64,000 nt of DNA from Rothia mucilaginosa (GCF_019334805.1 NZ_CP079822.1:496001-560000), one strand, 5' to 3'. Positions 1 through 8,824 are shown, counted from the first letter of the stretch. Numbers and translations are program-made. Notes: generated by a model from the sequence alone, not told the origin.

Positions 1-439
1 CTTCTGCGGTGAAATCGATCCACCAGAGGGGCTCGCCATCGGCTGCTACTCCGTAGGGCTTATCGTCGTAGTAGTTCACGATTCCACACCCAAATTTTCC
101 GTCGATATTCTGGCAAATAATATTGCCTGTCGGAGAGCGGAAAATCGGAGCGGTCAGCCCGTTACGGGTCGTTGAAGAAAGCAGCTCAACAGCACCGGAG
201 GGGATGCGCTTCTCCCCTGCTCCGGGGTATGCATCGGCAGGGATTTTCCCCTTCTTGGGGGTGCTCGAGGAGCTGAGCTGGATGCCCCGGAATAGGTTCT
301 CTACGAATCCTCCGCCGCTACCATCGGGGTGTGTGTACCCCCAGATGTTTCCGCATCCGGTCAGCAGGCAGGCTAGAGTAATGGCCAGCGTGGCACCCAC
401 GCCACGGCGAGGCTGCTTCTTCTTGTTGTCAACGTTCAT
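1..439 (-). CDS. Putative lipoprotein, 3' part cut by the window edge
   Basis: The reading frame is open from an ATG at 439 to the left edge of the window, so only the N-terminal ~146 residues are visible. A basic start (KKKQPRR) is followed by a hydrophobic stretch ending in the lipobox LLTGC, with the lipidated cysteine at residue 29. This predicts export and anchoring to the outer face of the membrane. The mature part is Gly/Ser rich and then carries a segment with the pattern FRSPTGNIICQN, two further cysteines (IICQ, FGCG) and several tryptophans, which looks like a small folded extracellular domain. I do not recognise the family and assign no function. The next gene downstream on the same strand cannot be seen. 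Confidence 0.75.
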   Translation of the reverse strand, partial: MNVDNKKKQPRRGVGATLAITLACLLTGCGNIWGYTHPDGSGGGFVENLFRGIQLSSSSTPKKGKIPADAYPGAGEKRIPSGAVELLSSTTRNGLTAPIFRSPTGNIICQNIDGKFGCGIVNYYDDKPYGVAADGEPLWWIDFTAE

Positions 440-536
440 TGTTCTTCCTTCCTGCGAGCCTTCCTGTAAGGGCTCCCGTAGAGCCCGGCTAGTGTGCCGG
501 GCTCTACGACTGGCAAACGGTACGGCTGGCAAACGG

Positions 537-2717
537 TTACGCGCCCCAGGGTAGTACCCCGCGGCGGGCCTTCGTCAGAGCGTCACGTGCATCCGGGTCG
601 GTTTCCATCTTTTCTTCAAATGCTCGGTACTGGTCGAGCACCATTGCGTCAATGACTTCACGTTCACGCGAGCCGAAGATGGGAGTAGGTAGCTGCTCTT
701 CCAGGCGGCGAAGGACTGCCTGAGAAATAAGCATGGTGCCTTCCGTCTTGTAGAGGTAGGGCAATGCGTAGCCCACGCGGAGTACCGTCACCGGCAGTCC
801 CCATTCGTAATGAATGGTGAAGGCGAGGTTCTCGGTCTGCTCAGCGACCTCATGGTCGAACGTACCGCTCTGGAATTTTGCCGGATGCGATACATCGTAG
901 GGCGCGCCGGGTTCGCATTCTACGCATCGACGGTAATACTCCGAGAGAGGGATTGGCTGCTCGTAGAGCTTGCCGTCGGTGCGGTAGGTTGCGGTCGAGC
1001 AGGGGGTCTGCTCGTATCGTTCGTCGTAGTCCAGCGCGCCGGTCTCAAGAATGATAACCTTCGGGTTGTACGCGCTAAGTTGCGTCAACAGGCTGTTGAG
1101 GGCTTCGTCCCGCTGGATATCAGGCACCTGCCCGTAAACAAGCACGAGGTGATGGTCAGGGGTTACCCCCTCCTCACCGGGCAGGAGCATGTGCCGAATT
1201 CGCATTTCCAAAGCTTCGTCACTCTCGTAGAGTGCCTTATTCATCTGGTCAACACGGAAGGAGCGTTCCTCAGGCGCCATGAGGGCGACGGTACGCAGAG
1301 GCTGGCAGTTCGTCCAGCGGCTGTCCTTCGGGCCGCGACGGTAATCCACCAGACCGGGGTACACGCCAAATACAACGGTGCATTCGGCTCCTTCAGCCAG
1401 TTCCTGGACCATCTGCTGTGAGTTCATCTCCTGTTCCATGTTCTCGGAAGCGGATGCTTCGTCCTCAGCCGCGTTTTTGATGTCTACCTGAATATTGGGG
1501 TTGCGGGTGGCCTCGTACCATTGGGCGTTCGGGTCCTTCGAGAAGGTTGAGGTTCGGTACGCTATTTCGCCGTATGCCTCGAACTCGATTGCCACGCGGG
1601 TTGCTAGTTCGAAATCCCAAATAATTCCTTGGACGACATCCACATCAATCGGTAGCTCTTCGACCTGGGGATATTCTTCTGCCGCCTGAATACGGTTCGT
1701 CTGCCAAGTGGTAAGAGCGTGGCTTCCTGCAGACATCTGGTAGGTCATTTGGTAGAGCGCTTCAACCGACTGAATGTCCTGCAGCAGTTCTTCGCCGAAG
1801 GGGAAATACTCCGTTTCACGCAGGTGGTTCGTCAAAATCCACAGCATGTGCGATGCACCCCAGACGTGAGGTCCCATACCCAAAATCTGCGGAACACTAA
1901 TGCGGTAGATATAGACATTCAGGGTGCTCTTATTCCCAAATACCTCAGCGATTTCCTCAGCGCTCAGAGAGGAACCGATTTCCGGGGTGGATTTGATGAG
2001 CTCGTTGCCTTCAATGCAGGGGGTTTTACCGCGGCCATCTGCGGGAAAAGCCGAGTGATCCTTCCAGAAGACGCGGGGCTTGAACGAGCTGTGCAGGCTG
2101 AGGTTAACGATCTCTTCACGCTGCCCCTTAGCGGTGCCGGGCGCGCCCTTCATCGGCACAGAATAGGTGGTGAATGATTCGTAGCCGGGCCCCAGCTTCT
2201 CATTGGCTACCCCGGTAAAGTGGGAGGCCAGCACGTACACCTTAGTACGGTTCCAAGTTTCGGCGGCGCGCAGTTTCGAAGCAAAAAGGGCGAGCTTGGC
2301 GTAGAACCCCTGGGGGTTCTTATCCGGTGCGTCACCGGTTACCAGGTACAGTCGAGGTGTTCCGTACAGGCTGGATAGCGCGTACTTCTGATTGACAGGA
2401 CCAAAGTCTGCTCCCATCACCAGGTGACATACGGGAGGGTTCAGAGGAGGTACCGAGTAGAAGGGGGAAAAATCAAACCCCAAGTCTACGGTCCGGCATT
2501 CGGAGGCGCTCAGGTGTAGCGCCTCCACGGCGAGAGAGGCGTTCGTCGGTTGCCCTGCTGAGTCGTTCAGTCCCAGGAAAAGAGCCGCGTAAGCGTTCTT
2601 GGCAGCGTGCGGGTTGTTAAGTTCAAGGGTTCCGCATTGATCGTGGGCACGGTATCGGTCACGGAAGTAAGCAGAAACGCGCTCAGCGCTCCCCCAATCG
2701 CCGGTGAAAGTCGTCAT
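537..2717 (-). CDS. Large uncharacterised cytoplasmic protein, 726 aa
   Basis: I do not recognise this protein. The start at 2717 (MTTFTGDWG) is chosen because AGGAGA lies about nine bases upstream; an in-frame ATG at 2735 has no ribosome binding site. There is no signal peptide, membrane segment or obvious repeat. The chain looks like a folded soluble protein with alternating hydrophobic strands (YLVTG, VYVLASH, VVFGVYPGLVDYRRG, HLVLVYG, KVIILETGALDYDERYEQTPC) and several cysteines in the last third (CSTATYR, RCVECEPG). A Glu/Asn/Gln-rich low-complexity linker lies near residues 420-445. The C-terminal part, with repeated hydrophobic strand plus helix blocks, could be an alpha/beta domain. 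It stands alone, upstream of the lipoprotein gene on the same strand with about a 97-base gap, and may be co-transcribed with it. Confidence 0.7.
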   Translation of the reverse strand: MTTFTGDWGSAERVSAYFRDRYRAHDQCGTLELNNPHAAKNAYAALFLGLNDSAGQPTNASLAVEALHLSASECRTVDLGFDFSPFYSVPPLNPPVCHLVMGADFGPVNQKYALSSLYGTPRLYLVTGDAPDKNPQGFYAKLALFASKLRAAETWNRTKVYVLASHFTGVANEKLGPGYESFTTYSVPMKGAPGTAKGQREEIVNLSLHSSFKPRVFWKDHSAFPADGRGKTPCIEGNELIKSTPEIGSSLSAEEIAEVFGNKSTLNVYIYRISVPQILGMGPHVWGASHMLWILTNHLRETEYFPFGEELLQDIQSVEALYQMTYQMSAGSHALTTWQTNRIQAAEEYPQVEELPIDVDVVQGIIWDFELATRVAIEFEAYGEIAYRTSTFSKDPNAQWYEATRNPNIQVDIKNAAEDEASASENMEQEMNSQQMVQELAEGAECTVVFGVYPGLVDYRRGPKDSRWTNCQPLRTVALMAPEERSFRVDQMNKALYESDEALEMRIRHMLLPGEEGVTPDHHLVLVYGQVPDIQRDEALNSLLTQLSAYNPKVIILETGALDYDERYEQTPCSTATYRTDGKLYEQPIPLSEYYRRCVECEPGAPYDVSHPAKFQSGTFDHEVAEQTENLAFTIHYEWGLPVTVLRVGYALPYLYKTEGTMLISQAVLRRLEEQLPTPIFGSREREVIDAMVLDQYRAFEEKMETDPDARDALTKARRGVLPWGA

Positions 2718-3067
2718 CTCGATGGCTCTCCTCATTATGACGGTACCGTCGCTGGCATCATCATATGTCGTATGGGTGTGGTTGTGTTCAGTGTCTTAAT
2801 CATGCCACAGGTCATCTTCACCGAGTGACCTGTATCGTCATCTACTCCTCTGCTGAGACAGTTATTCACATGTTGTGTGGGGTTGGTCTAACAGCGTTTG
2901 TTTGCCTTTGATGTCCACTTCAAGCGCCGTATCATAGATATATAGGCTTATTGATTCTATTCTGGTCGCCGAAGATGGCGGTTGGTTATGCATCTGGCAC
3001 CTTCCGGTGGTCGTGAGAACGGAGAGAGGCTCCGTTGGAAGGAGGGAGCGGGTTTCCCGCACCGATT
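2718..3067. other. Intergenic region between divergent genes
   Basis: These 350 bases separate the 726-residue protein gene (minus) from the small membrane protein gene (plus). They must hold both promoters. The stretch around 2930-2960 is AT rich (TATATAGG, TTGATTC, TATTCT) and is the best candidate for plus-strand promoter elements, but no single -35/-10 pair stands out. I see no additional gene. Confidence 0.5.
3048..3060 (+). promoter_or_regulatory. Hairpin between ribosome binding site and start codon
   Basis: GCGGG-TTT-CCCGC forms a five-base-pair stem between GGAGGG (3041-3046) and the ATG at 3068. If folded, the effective distance between ribosome binding site and start becomes about eight bases. 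Confidence 0.45.
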
Positions 3068-3382
3068 ATGGTTGATGTCCGTCGCCGCAAGCTTGCAATT
3101 ATTGCTATGAACGTTTCGGTTCTTGCAGCTGCTCTCTCCTGGCTGTTGGTGCTCTTCTCTGTCATGTATTCTCCCGCAGCTGTACCGTGGGCTCTGGGCG
3201 TTGCTATCGTACTGACTGTGATTGGCGCCTACGCGCTGTACCGCTACTACTCCAAGTACTCGCACGTGCTCCCGAGCGAGGACCCGGACGCACACGATGT
3301 GCTCGGTCACGACCTGCACTCGACCCACCTGCCGCACCTTCACCACACGGAGGGCAATCCCAACGGAGCAGCTGCTAAGTAG
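3068..3382 (+). CDS. Small two-helix membrane protein with His-rich tail, 104 aa
   Basis: The protein begins MVDVRRRK and has two predicted membrane helices, at about residues 9-34 and 39-60, followed by a short hydrophilic tail. The tail carries seven histidines between residues 76 and 93 (AHDVLGHDLHSTHLPHLHH), which could bind a metal, though that is inference. An upstream TTG at 3035 is in frame, but translation there would run over the Shine-Dalgarno-like GGAGGG at 3041-3046. I therefore prefer the ATG at 3068. The 21-base gap between GGAGGG and this ATG is long, yet a small hairpin (3048-3060) lies inside it and could shorten the effective spacing. I do not know the family. It is a single-gene unit ending in a strong terminator. 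Confidence 0.75.
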   Translation: MVDVRRRKLAIIAMNVSVLAAALSWLLVLFSVMYSPAAVPWALGVAIVLTVIGAYALYRYYSKYSHVLPSEDPDAHDVLGHDLHSTHLPHLHHTEGNPNGAAAK

Positions 3383-3412
3383 CGTGCCTGCCATCCCCTA
3401 GACAGCATAAAT

Positions 3413-3444
3413 GTGCCGCCTCACCGGTACCGGTGAGGCGGCAC
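3413..3444 (+). terminator. Rho-independent terminator
   Basis: This is a perfect 32-base palindrome beginning GTGCCGCCTCACC, followed by a short T-rich stretch (GTTTGCATT). It ends the small membrane protein gene and can also serve the minus-strand gene that terminates at 3490. Confidence 0.85.
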
Positions 3445-3489
3445 GTTTGCATTAAAATCGCGGTTCAGAGTCCGACCCTACACTCAAGA

Positions 3490-4071
3490 TTATTTCTGGT
3501 TTGAGTCAGTGCTCCGCTGCGCTTCAGCTTCGGCTCTGGCTAGTTCTAGTCTTTTGTTCTCTTCGACGATCAGAGCGTTATATTTCCAGCCGGGGATTCG
3601 CTCAACAAGCCACCCAACCCAGAGGAGCGCAGCGGTAATGAGAGCGACAGGAATCAGGTAAATGAGGGCTCTCGGGTCCCGGGTGTGGTCTGAGGTGCTC
3701 CCCGCGGTGAGTTCCCACAGCGCAAGGATTGGTACCGCCATTATAGGCATCACTATAAAAAGGATGAGGGCATAGTAAATGCCCATCATGCTACCGGGCC
3801 TGCCTCTATTCATACGGGCTTGGGTGACGGCTCTCTTCAGACGTTTGTATTCCTCTAAGGTTTCGCCGTCTAGAAGCGAAGCGTTAGGGATCTTGGCCAT
3901 GACGTACCGTACGGCTTCTAAATCTGAGGGCGAGCAAATAAAGATATGTCCCTGGGACGTAACGGTATATTCTTTCGCGATGTCGAGGCACGCCTGCGCG
4001 TAACGGTTATTAAGCTCTCGGCTCTCCGGGTTTTCTTTGAGTTGCCGGCGGATGTCTTTCAGATCTTCCAT
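3490..4071 (-). CDS. Uncharacterised membrane protein with two C-terminal helices, 193 aa
   Basis: The start at 4071 (MEDLKDIRR) is chosen because AAGGAG lies four to five bases upstream; upstream in-frame ATGs lack such a site. The first 90 residues are charged and helical (a KDIRRQLKENPESRELNNRY-type helix, then a small alpha/beta section with CSPSDLEAVRYVMAK). Two membrane helices follow, at about 97-120 and 136-156. A short basic and then Glu/Ala-rich coiled-coil tail (EENKRLELARAEAEAQR) closes the protein. This gives a soluble N-terminal domain and a coiled tail on the same side of the membrane. I do not recognise the family. It is transcribed alone. Confidence 0.65.
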   Translation of the reverse strand: MEDLKDIRRQLKENPESRELNNRYAQACLDIAKEYTVTSQGHIFICSPSDLEAVRYVMAKIPNASLLDGETLEEYKRLKRAVTQARMNRGRPGSMMGIYYALILFIVMPIMAVPILALWELTAGSTSDHTRDPRALIYLIPVALITAALLWVGWLVERIPGWKYNALIVEENKRLELARAEAEAQRSTDSNQK

Positions 4072-4408
4072 GTTTCTCCTTGCAATTTCAGTCATCGTTG
4101 AACCCATCGTTGGGGTACGAGAAACACAGGCCATCCCCTACCCGCTGCGGGGTGGAGAAGCCGGAGTATTGAATTGCGGTGTATCGGTGTGTACTTCACA
4201 GAATGCCAGCTCTTGGGGCTCAGGCAAAATTGACGGGGCGTCTTGAGATGTTTCAACAGCGGTGCATACATCTCATATATACCGGTCAGTTATAGACAAA
4301 ACCCGCTACAGGTACGGTACGGAGGCACCCCTCCCCTATGATGGTTGAAAGGGGTATTTGCCCTTTGCACCATCGGCAGTACACACCCACGAGCCTACGA
4401 GGAAGAGC

Positions 4409-5020
4409 ATGACCAAAGCGACCGATTCGCCGCAGCCGCCGGAAGCGCTCACGCGCTGGTACACTCGCTACTCGAGCCCCGTCGGCGTGCTCTATATCGC
4501 CGCCCGCGCGAACGCGATTGTTGGCATCTGGTACGAGGATCAGGCACATTTTCCGCTCCCCCATGAGCTCGGTGGACTCATCGAGAATCCCGGAGCCTAC
4601 CTGCGGGAGCACGGCGCTGCAGAAGGTGAAGAGCCAGCCGATGAGTATGCTGCGGCGCAGCTGCTGTCGCGTGCTGAGGTAGAGCTCTCTGAGTACTTTG
4701 AGCGCAAGCGCACTTCTTTTACATTGCCGTTAGACCCTGAAGGCACCGATTTTCAGCTGATTGTATGGGAGCATCTGAAGACTGTTCCTGCTGGGTACAC
4801 CACGACCTACGGTGATATTTCGCGAGCGGTCGGCCCCGGTGCCCCCGCGCAGGCGGTGGGTCAGGCGGTTGGCCGTAACAAAATTTCCATTATGATTCCT
4901 TGTCACCGCGTTATTGGTGCCGATGGAAGCCTCACCGGTTATGCCGGCGGTGTTGAGCGTAAACAATTCCTCCTTGATTTGGAGGAGCCGGAAGAGGTGC
5001 GGGAGGCGCGGCTCTTCTAG
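4409..5020 (+). CDS. ogt: Methylated-DNA--protein-cysteine methyltransferase
   Basis: This suicide repair enzyme transfers the alkyl group from O6-alkylguanine (and O4-alkylthymine) in DNA to its own cysteine. The C-terminal domain has the signature IPCHRV with the acceptor Cys at residue 165. It is preceded by the DNA-binding helix region (FQLIVWEHLKTVPAGYTTTYGDIS) and followed by GYAGGVERKQFLL, all typical of the family. The N-terminal RNase-H-like domain is present but carries an insertion around residues 48-85. The start at 4409 has GGAAGAG immediately upstream; the longer in-frame ATG at 4358 lacks a site. It lies directly before tag on the same strand, but a terminator-like hairpin separates them, so they are a functional pair rather than a proven operon. 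Confidence 0.93.
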   Translation: MTKATDSPQPPEALTRWYTRYSSPVGVLYIAARANAIVGIWYEDQAHFPLPHELGGLIENPGAYLREHGAAEGEEPADEYAAAQLLSRAEVELSEYFERKRTSFTLPLDPEGTDFQLIVWEHLKTVPAGYTTTYGDISRAVGPGAPAQAVGQAVGRNKISIMIPCHRVIGADGSLTGYAGGVERKQFLLDLEEPEEVREARLF

Positions 5021-5050
5021 CGCCTGCCGGCTAGTCTTCGAAGCTCATGA

Positions 5051-5090
5051 CGGGATAGGGTATGCATCGGATGCGTATCCCGCCCTTTTT
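5051..5090 (+). terminator. Probable terminator after ogt
   Basis: GGGATA near 5052 pairs with TATCCC near 5076, with an inner GCAT-CGG-ATGC stem, and the structure is followed by CGCCCTTTTT. The stem is imperfect. Confidence 0.55.
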
Positions 5091-5233
5091 CGTACCTGTT
5101 TTCGGTTTCGATGCTCTGCAACACGACACAAAATCGAATATAGTTGCGACTCAATCATAGAAGAGCTACTGTTTAAGTAGAACATGATTCCGAAACACTC
5201 GGATCGGCTCAGCAATCTCAGAGAGGAGAAACC

Positions 5234-6022
5234 GTGACCTCGCAACCTAACATTCCCGCCAAGCCCCTCGAAAACACCCCGAACTACCCCACGTGGGTGA
5301 CCGATGAGCTTCTGCGCGACTACTACGACACCGAATGGGGCATGCCCGTCACCGATGAGCGGGGACTCTTCGAAGCCCTGAGCCTCGAGGCTTTTCAGGT
5401 GGGACTCTCTTGGCGAACGATTCTTGCCCGCCGCGAGGCATTTCGTCACGCTTTTGAAGGCTTCGATCCCGAACGCGTGGCTGCGTTCACCGACCAGGAT
5501 GTTGCGAGACTCCTCCAGAACGAAGACATTATCCGTAACGAGCGGAAGATTCGCGCGGTCATCTCCAATGCACGGCTGACCCTGCGGATGCGCGAGCTTG
5601 CCGCAACGCCCCGTGACGCCTCCACGGAGGATATTCGTCTTCCCCTTATCGCGCCCTCTTCTACCCCGGCCAAAGAGGATAGCAGCGAGGCGGCAGACAC
5701 TCGCCGCCGTCGGGTTCGCACCCTGAGCTTCGAGGATCTGGAACGGATGCGCGAGCGCACCCTCAGCGACGGAACACGCGTACCGGCTGGCTTGCCCGCG
5801 TGGCTGTGGTCTTTCGCGCCGAGCAATACTATCGCGCCGCATACCCTGCAGGATATTCCTACCGATACGCCCGAGTCCGCGCTCCTCGCCAAGTCTTTTA
5901 AAGCTCTGGGCGGGGTATTCCTGGGCCCGGTGACCGCGTATGCGCTCATGTGTGCGGTCGGCATGGTGGACGCTCACCTGGTGGGTTCGCATCGGCGCGG
6001 CTGTTCGGGGCTCTTTACCTAA
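5234..6022 (+). CDS. tag: DNA-3-methyladenine glycosylase I, variant lacking the zinc site
   Basis: This base-excision repair enzyme removes 3-methyladenine from alkylated DNA. Family features are clear: EWGMP (W35), LFEALSLE with the catalytic Glu at residue 52, GLSW (W60), FDPERVAAF, IIRNERKI, and a C-terminal GPVTAYALMCAVGMVD. The start is GTG at 5234 with AGGAG seven bases upstream. At 262 residues it is about 70 longer than E. coli Tag. The extra length is mainly a low-complexity, charged insertion near residues 125-185 (TPAKEDSSEAADTRRRR). Of the four zinc ligands of E. coli Tag (C4, H17, H175, C179) only the third is present (H248). H17 is replaced by Y31 in YYDTEWG, C179 by Ser, and the N-terminal Cys is missing. 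A terminator follows. Confidence 0.9.
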   Translation: MTSQPNIPAKPLENTPNYPTWVTDELLRDYYDTEWGMPVTDERGLFEALSLEAFQVGLSWRTILARREAFRHAFEGFDPERVAAFTDQDVARLLQNEDIIRNERKIRAVISNARLTLRMRELAATPRDASTEDIRLPLIAPSSTPAKEDSSEAADTRRRRVRTLSFEDLERMRERTLSDGTRVPAGLPAWLWSFAPSNTIAPHTLQDIPTDTPESALLAKSFKALGGVFLGPVTAYALMCAVGMVDAHLVGSHRRGCSGLFT

Positions 6023-6078
6023 GACCCCTCGCCCTAAGCTCCCCTCGCTCGGCGTGCTCGCACCCAAGAGCATAGAAA

Positions 6079-6115
6079 AGCCGCGCGCCACTTCGTAGAA
6101 GTAAGCACGCGGCTT
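6079..6115. terminator. Bidirectional terminator between tag and the DUF1304 gene
   Basis: AAGCCGCG and CGCGGCTT arms enclose an inner ACTTC-GTA-GAAGT stem. The genes on either side converge, so one structure can serve both. Confidence 0.75.
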
Positions 6116-6158
6116 CTATACGTTGAGATGTTCCGCTCTGAATTAGATCGTCACAGGG

Positions 6159-6548
6159 TTAGATCATCACGAAGAGGAAAATCAGCGCCAGCAGCGGCGG
6201 GGTCAGCTGGATTAGCGCGGGCTTGCGCTTTGCCGGGGAGGTGAGGAACAGGTAGATACCTGCGATTGCCATAGAGCCCAGGCCTGCGAACATGAGTGCC
6301 ACGCCGACCTGCGGGGAGCCGAACCAGAAGGCAAGTAGACCGGTTGCGGCAATCCAGGCGAGCATCAGGTTGTACAGGCCCTGGTTTGCTGCCATCTCCT
6401 TGGTGGATTCGGCGAATTCTTCGGTCATGCCGAAGGTTTCGCGGCCCTTGGGCTTAGTCCAGAGGAAGGATTCGATGATCCAGATGTACACGTGAATAGC
6501 GATTGCTACGAAGGCAAAAACGGTGGTGACCGTTGCGAGTGCCTGCAT
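6159..6548 (-). CDS. DUF1304 family membrane protein
   Basis: This 129-residue protein has four predicted membrane helices and the features I associate with DUF1304: an early HVYIWIIESFLW segment, a soluble loop with TKEMAANQGLYNLMLAW, and two C-terminal helices. The function of the family is unknown. The start at 6548 has AAGGAG six bases upstream. It is a single gene on the minus strand, downstream of the lactate permeases but separated from them by a terminator-like hairpin. Confidence 0.85.
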   Translation of the reverse strand: MQALATVTTVFAFVAIAIHVYIWIIESFLWTKPKGRETFGMTEEFAESTKEMAANQGLYNLMLAWIAATGLLAFWFGSPQVGVALMFAGLGSMAIAGIYLFLTSPAKRKPALIQLTPPLLALIFLFVMI

Positions 6549-6704
6549 TATTTCTCCTTAAGCAGTAGGTGTTCTATGAGGCACCTGCCCGTTCTTTATT
6601 CTGGAGCACAACCTGTGGTGATGTTCAGAATCATGCAGGAGCAAGCACAAGAAGTAATTCTACGCTTCTTCCGGGCTTATCGGAACTTCCCTGAATATGC
6701 GTAG

Positions 6705-6758
6705 AACCCCTCGATTCGTCGTCTGCAGAGAAAATTGCAGGGTTCTCATCGAGGGGTT
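6705..6758 (-). terminator. Terminator after the first lactate permease
   Basis: AACCCCTCGAT (6705-6715) pairs with ATCGAGGGGTT (6748-6758), with an inner CTGCA/TGCAG stem. There is no strong T run on the minus strand. Confidence 0.6.
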
Positions 6759-6794
6759 TCTTACGCGGGGTTACGCCGAATCCGGTATTGGCCT

Positions 6795-8417
6795 TTAGCC
6801 CATCATGAGTGAGAGAGCAAAGGACCAGACGCAGACCAGGCCCAGCAGAATAGCGCTGTACTTAATGGACATGGAGGTAATCTTCGATTCCTCGCCGGCA
6901 CTGTTCACAGCCGCCGCCGCAATCGCGATGGACTGCGGGGAGACGATCTTGCCCATCACGCCACCGGCGGTGTTTGCAGCAACGAGCAGGGTCGGGTCAA
7001 CAGCAATCTGGGCTGCGGTGGTGGACTGCAGACCCGCGAAGAGCACGTTAGCGTTCGTCACGGAGCCGGTCACGAACACGCCAATCCAACCGATGATCGG
7101 GGACAGCAGAGGGAAGACCGGGCCGGCTGCCGCGAGCGCCAGAGCGATGGAGGTGGTCATACCGGCATAGTTCATGACGTTTGCGACGGACATGACCAGG
7201 CAGATCATGAGGATCGGCATCTTCAGCTGGTTCCAGGTACCGCCGAGTTCTTCAAAGGCTTCGCCCCAGCTGATCTTCGAGGTCAGGATGGTGATGAGTG
7301 CCGCCACCAGAATTGCGGTGCCGGATGCGCCCAGGGTGTTCCAGGAGAACATCGCGGTCACGGTCTTGCCGGCACCGGTGGTGATGGCTTCGTGAATGCC
7401 GGGGATGGGGAACGCCAGGGTTGCGGCACCAAGCGGACCGGTGGTTGCGAACACGGGCTTGAGCGCGGTGGACCAGAGCAGGATGGTTGCGGAGAGGAAG
7501 ATGAAGGGGCTCCACGCCTTAACAATCTCAGCGCCGGTGTGCTTGACGCCCTGCTGCGCCTGAACTTCTTCGAGGCTGGGAGCGGTAGGTTCACGGTAAA
7601 TGTGCTTGGGCTGCCAGGAACGCATGACGAGTGCCAGCGCTACCAGGGACAGCAGCGGCGGGATGATGTCGACCAGTTCGGGCGAGCCGAGCAGTATCAG
7701 GATAGCTGCCTGACCGCCGGAGAAGATTACGCCGGTCATGAGCGCTACGAGACCGACTTCGCGGATGCCGCGCATACCGTCCTGGATTGCGACCATCAGC
7801 AGCGGCACGAAGGCGACGAAGATCTGCAGTACCGGTACCATGCCTGCGGACAGGTGTGCGGTGTCCAGGCCGCCGACCTTAGCTGCGGTGGTCACGGGGA
7901 TACCGATAGCACCGTATGCGCCGGACGCGGCGTTGGCGACCAGCGCCAGCATGGATGCCTTGAGGGGGTTGAAGCCCAGGGATACCAGCAGCGCCGCAGA
8001 GATAGCAATGGGGATACCGAAGCCTGCCGCGCCTTCGATGAAGCCGCCGAAGCAGAAGGCAATCAGCAACACCTGGATGCGCTGGTCGTTCGAGATAGAG
8101 GAGACGGAGGCGCGCACGATGTCGAAGTTACCGGCACGCACGGCGATGCGGTAAAGCCACACCGCCATGAGTACGATCCAGCCGATGGGCCATGCGCCCG
8201 AGAGGAAGCCGGAGAGGATGGAGCCGGCACCTGCGGTGATGGGCAGGCCGAAGACGGCACAGCCGATGATGAGGGTGGTGCCGAGGGTCAGCAGTGCTGA
8301 CTTGAGGCCGCTGAGTTTCAGGACGGTCAGGCCCAGCAGGAAGAGGATGATGGGTACTGCTGCGACCAGTGCGGAGAGCACCGGCGCGTTTAGCGGGTCG
8401 TAGGTTTGCTGCCACAT
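6795..8417 (-). CDS. lldP: L-lactate permease (LctP family)
   Basis: This 540-residue secondary transporter takes up L-lactate (and probably related 2-hydroxy acids), most likely with protons. It has about 12-14 hydrophobic helices, starting right after MWQQTYDPLNAP, the N-terminal signature of the family. Conserved blocks include FCFGGFIEGAAGFGIPIAI, ASGAYGAIGIPVTTAA, GWIGVFVTGSVTNANVLFAGLQ and AANTAGGVMGKIVSPQSIAIA. The start at 8417 has AAAGGAA about 12 bases upstream. A very similar paralogue lies immediately upstream on the same strand; both have the loop KHIYREPTAPSLEEVQAQQ or a near match. The products should let the cell use lactate made by oral streptococci, which is inference from the genus. 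No lactate dehydrogenase gene is next to it. Confidence 0.95.
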   Translation of the reverse strand: MWQQTYDPLNAPVLSALVAAVPIILFLLGLTVLKLSGLKSALLTLGTTLIIGCAVFGLPITAGAGSILSGFLSGAWPIGWIVLMAVWLYRIAVRAGNFDIVRASVSSISNDQRIQVLLIAFCFGGFIEGAAGFGIPIAISAALLVSLGFNPLKASMLALVANAASGAYGAIGIPVTTAAKVGGLDTAHLSAGMVPVLQIFVAFVPLLMVAIQDGMRGIREVGLVALMTGVIFSGGQAAILILLGSPELVDIIPPLLSLVALALVMRSWQPKHIYREPTAPSLEEVQAQQGVKHTGAEIVKAWSPFIFLSATILLWSTALKPVFATTGPLGAATLAFPIPGIHEAITTGAGKTVTAMFSWNTLGASGTAILVAALITILTSKISWGEAFEELGGTWNQLKMPILMICLVMSVANVMNYAGMTTSIALALAAAGPVFPLLSPIIGWIGVFVTGSVTNANVLFAGLQSTTAAQIAVDPTLLVAANTAGGVMGKIVSPQSIAIAAAAVNSAGEESKITSMSIKYSAILLGLVCVWSFALSLMMG

Positions 8418-8724
8418 TGGGGCGGGTGTTCCTTTCGGTCTGTGCGTTTGTTGCGGTTGCTTCTTCCGATACGGCTCCTGTGCTGTATGGAAGCATTAGG
8501 CCGCATAAAAACCGATGGCCCCGGTCCTTGCGTCGTGGATGGGTCCATCGGTGAAGCGTGATGGTCTTGAGCTGCCGGGCGTTTGGTTGTATGACGTGGC
8601 GATATGCCGAGGCCATATACCGGGGCCATATACCGGGGCGCGGCGGCGGTGAGCGGAACCTTTCCCTCTCACTAGGTGCTCTTGACTTTATCTGTCTAAG
8701 CTAACAGGTCTTCCTCGAGACTTC

Positions 8725-8752
8725 AGGATAGGGTGACCTTAAGTGTGCACAA
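8725..8752 (-). promoter_or_regulatory. Probable promoter of the first lactate permease
   Basis: On the minus strand TTGTGC (8752-8747), a 16-base spacer and TATCCT (8730-8725) form a plausible housekeeping promoter about 310 bases upstream of the start. The self-complementary TGTGCACA overlaps the -35. Together with a second TGTGCA about 13 bases further upstream it forms an inverted pair that could be an operator. Confidence 0.5.
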
Positions 8753-8824
8753 ATGAAACTTATGTGCATAATTGCGCTCCTTAGCCGCGAACCTCCTCCC
8801 CAGCGCACAAATACAGAAATGCGA

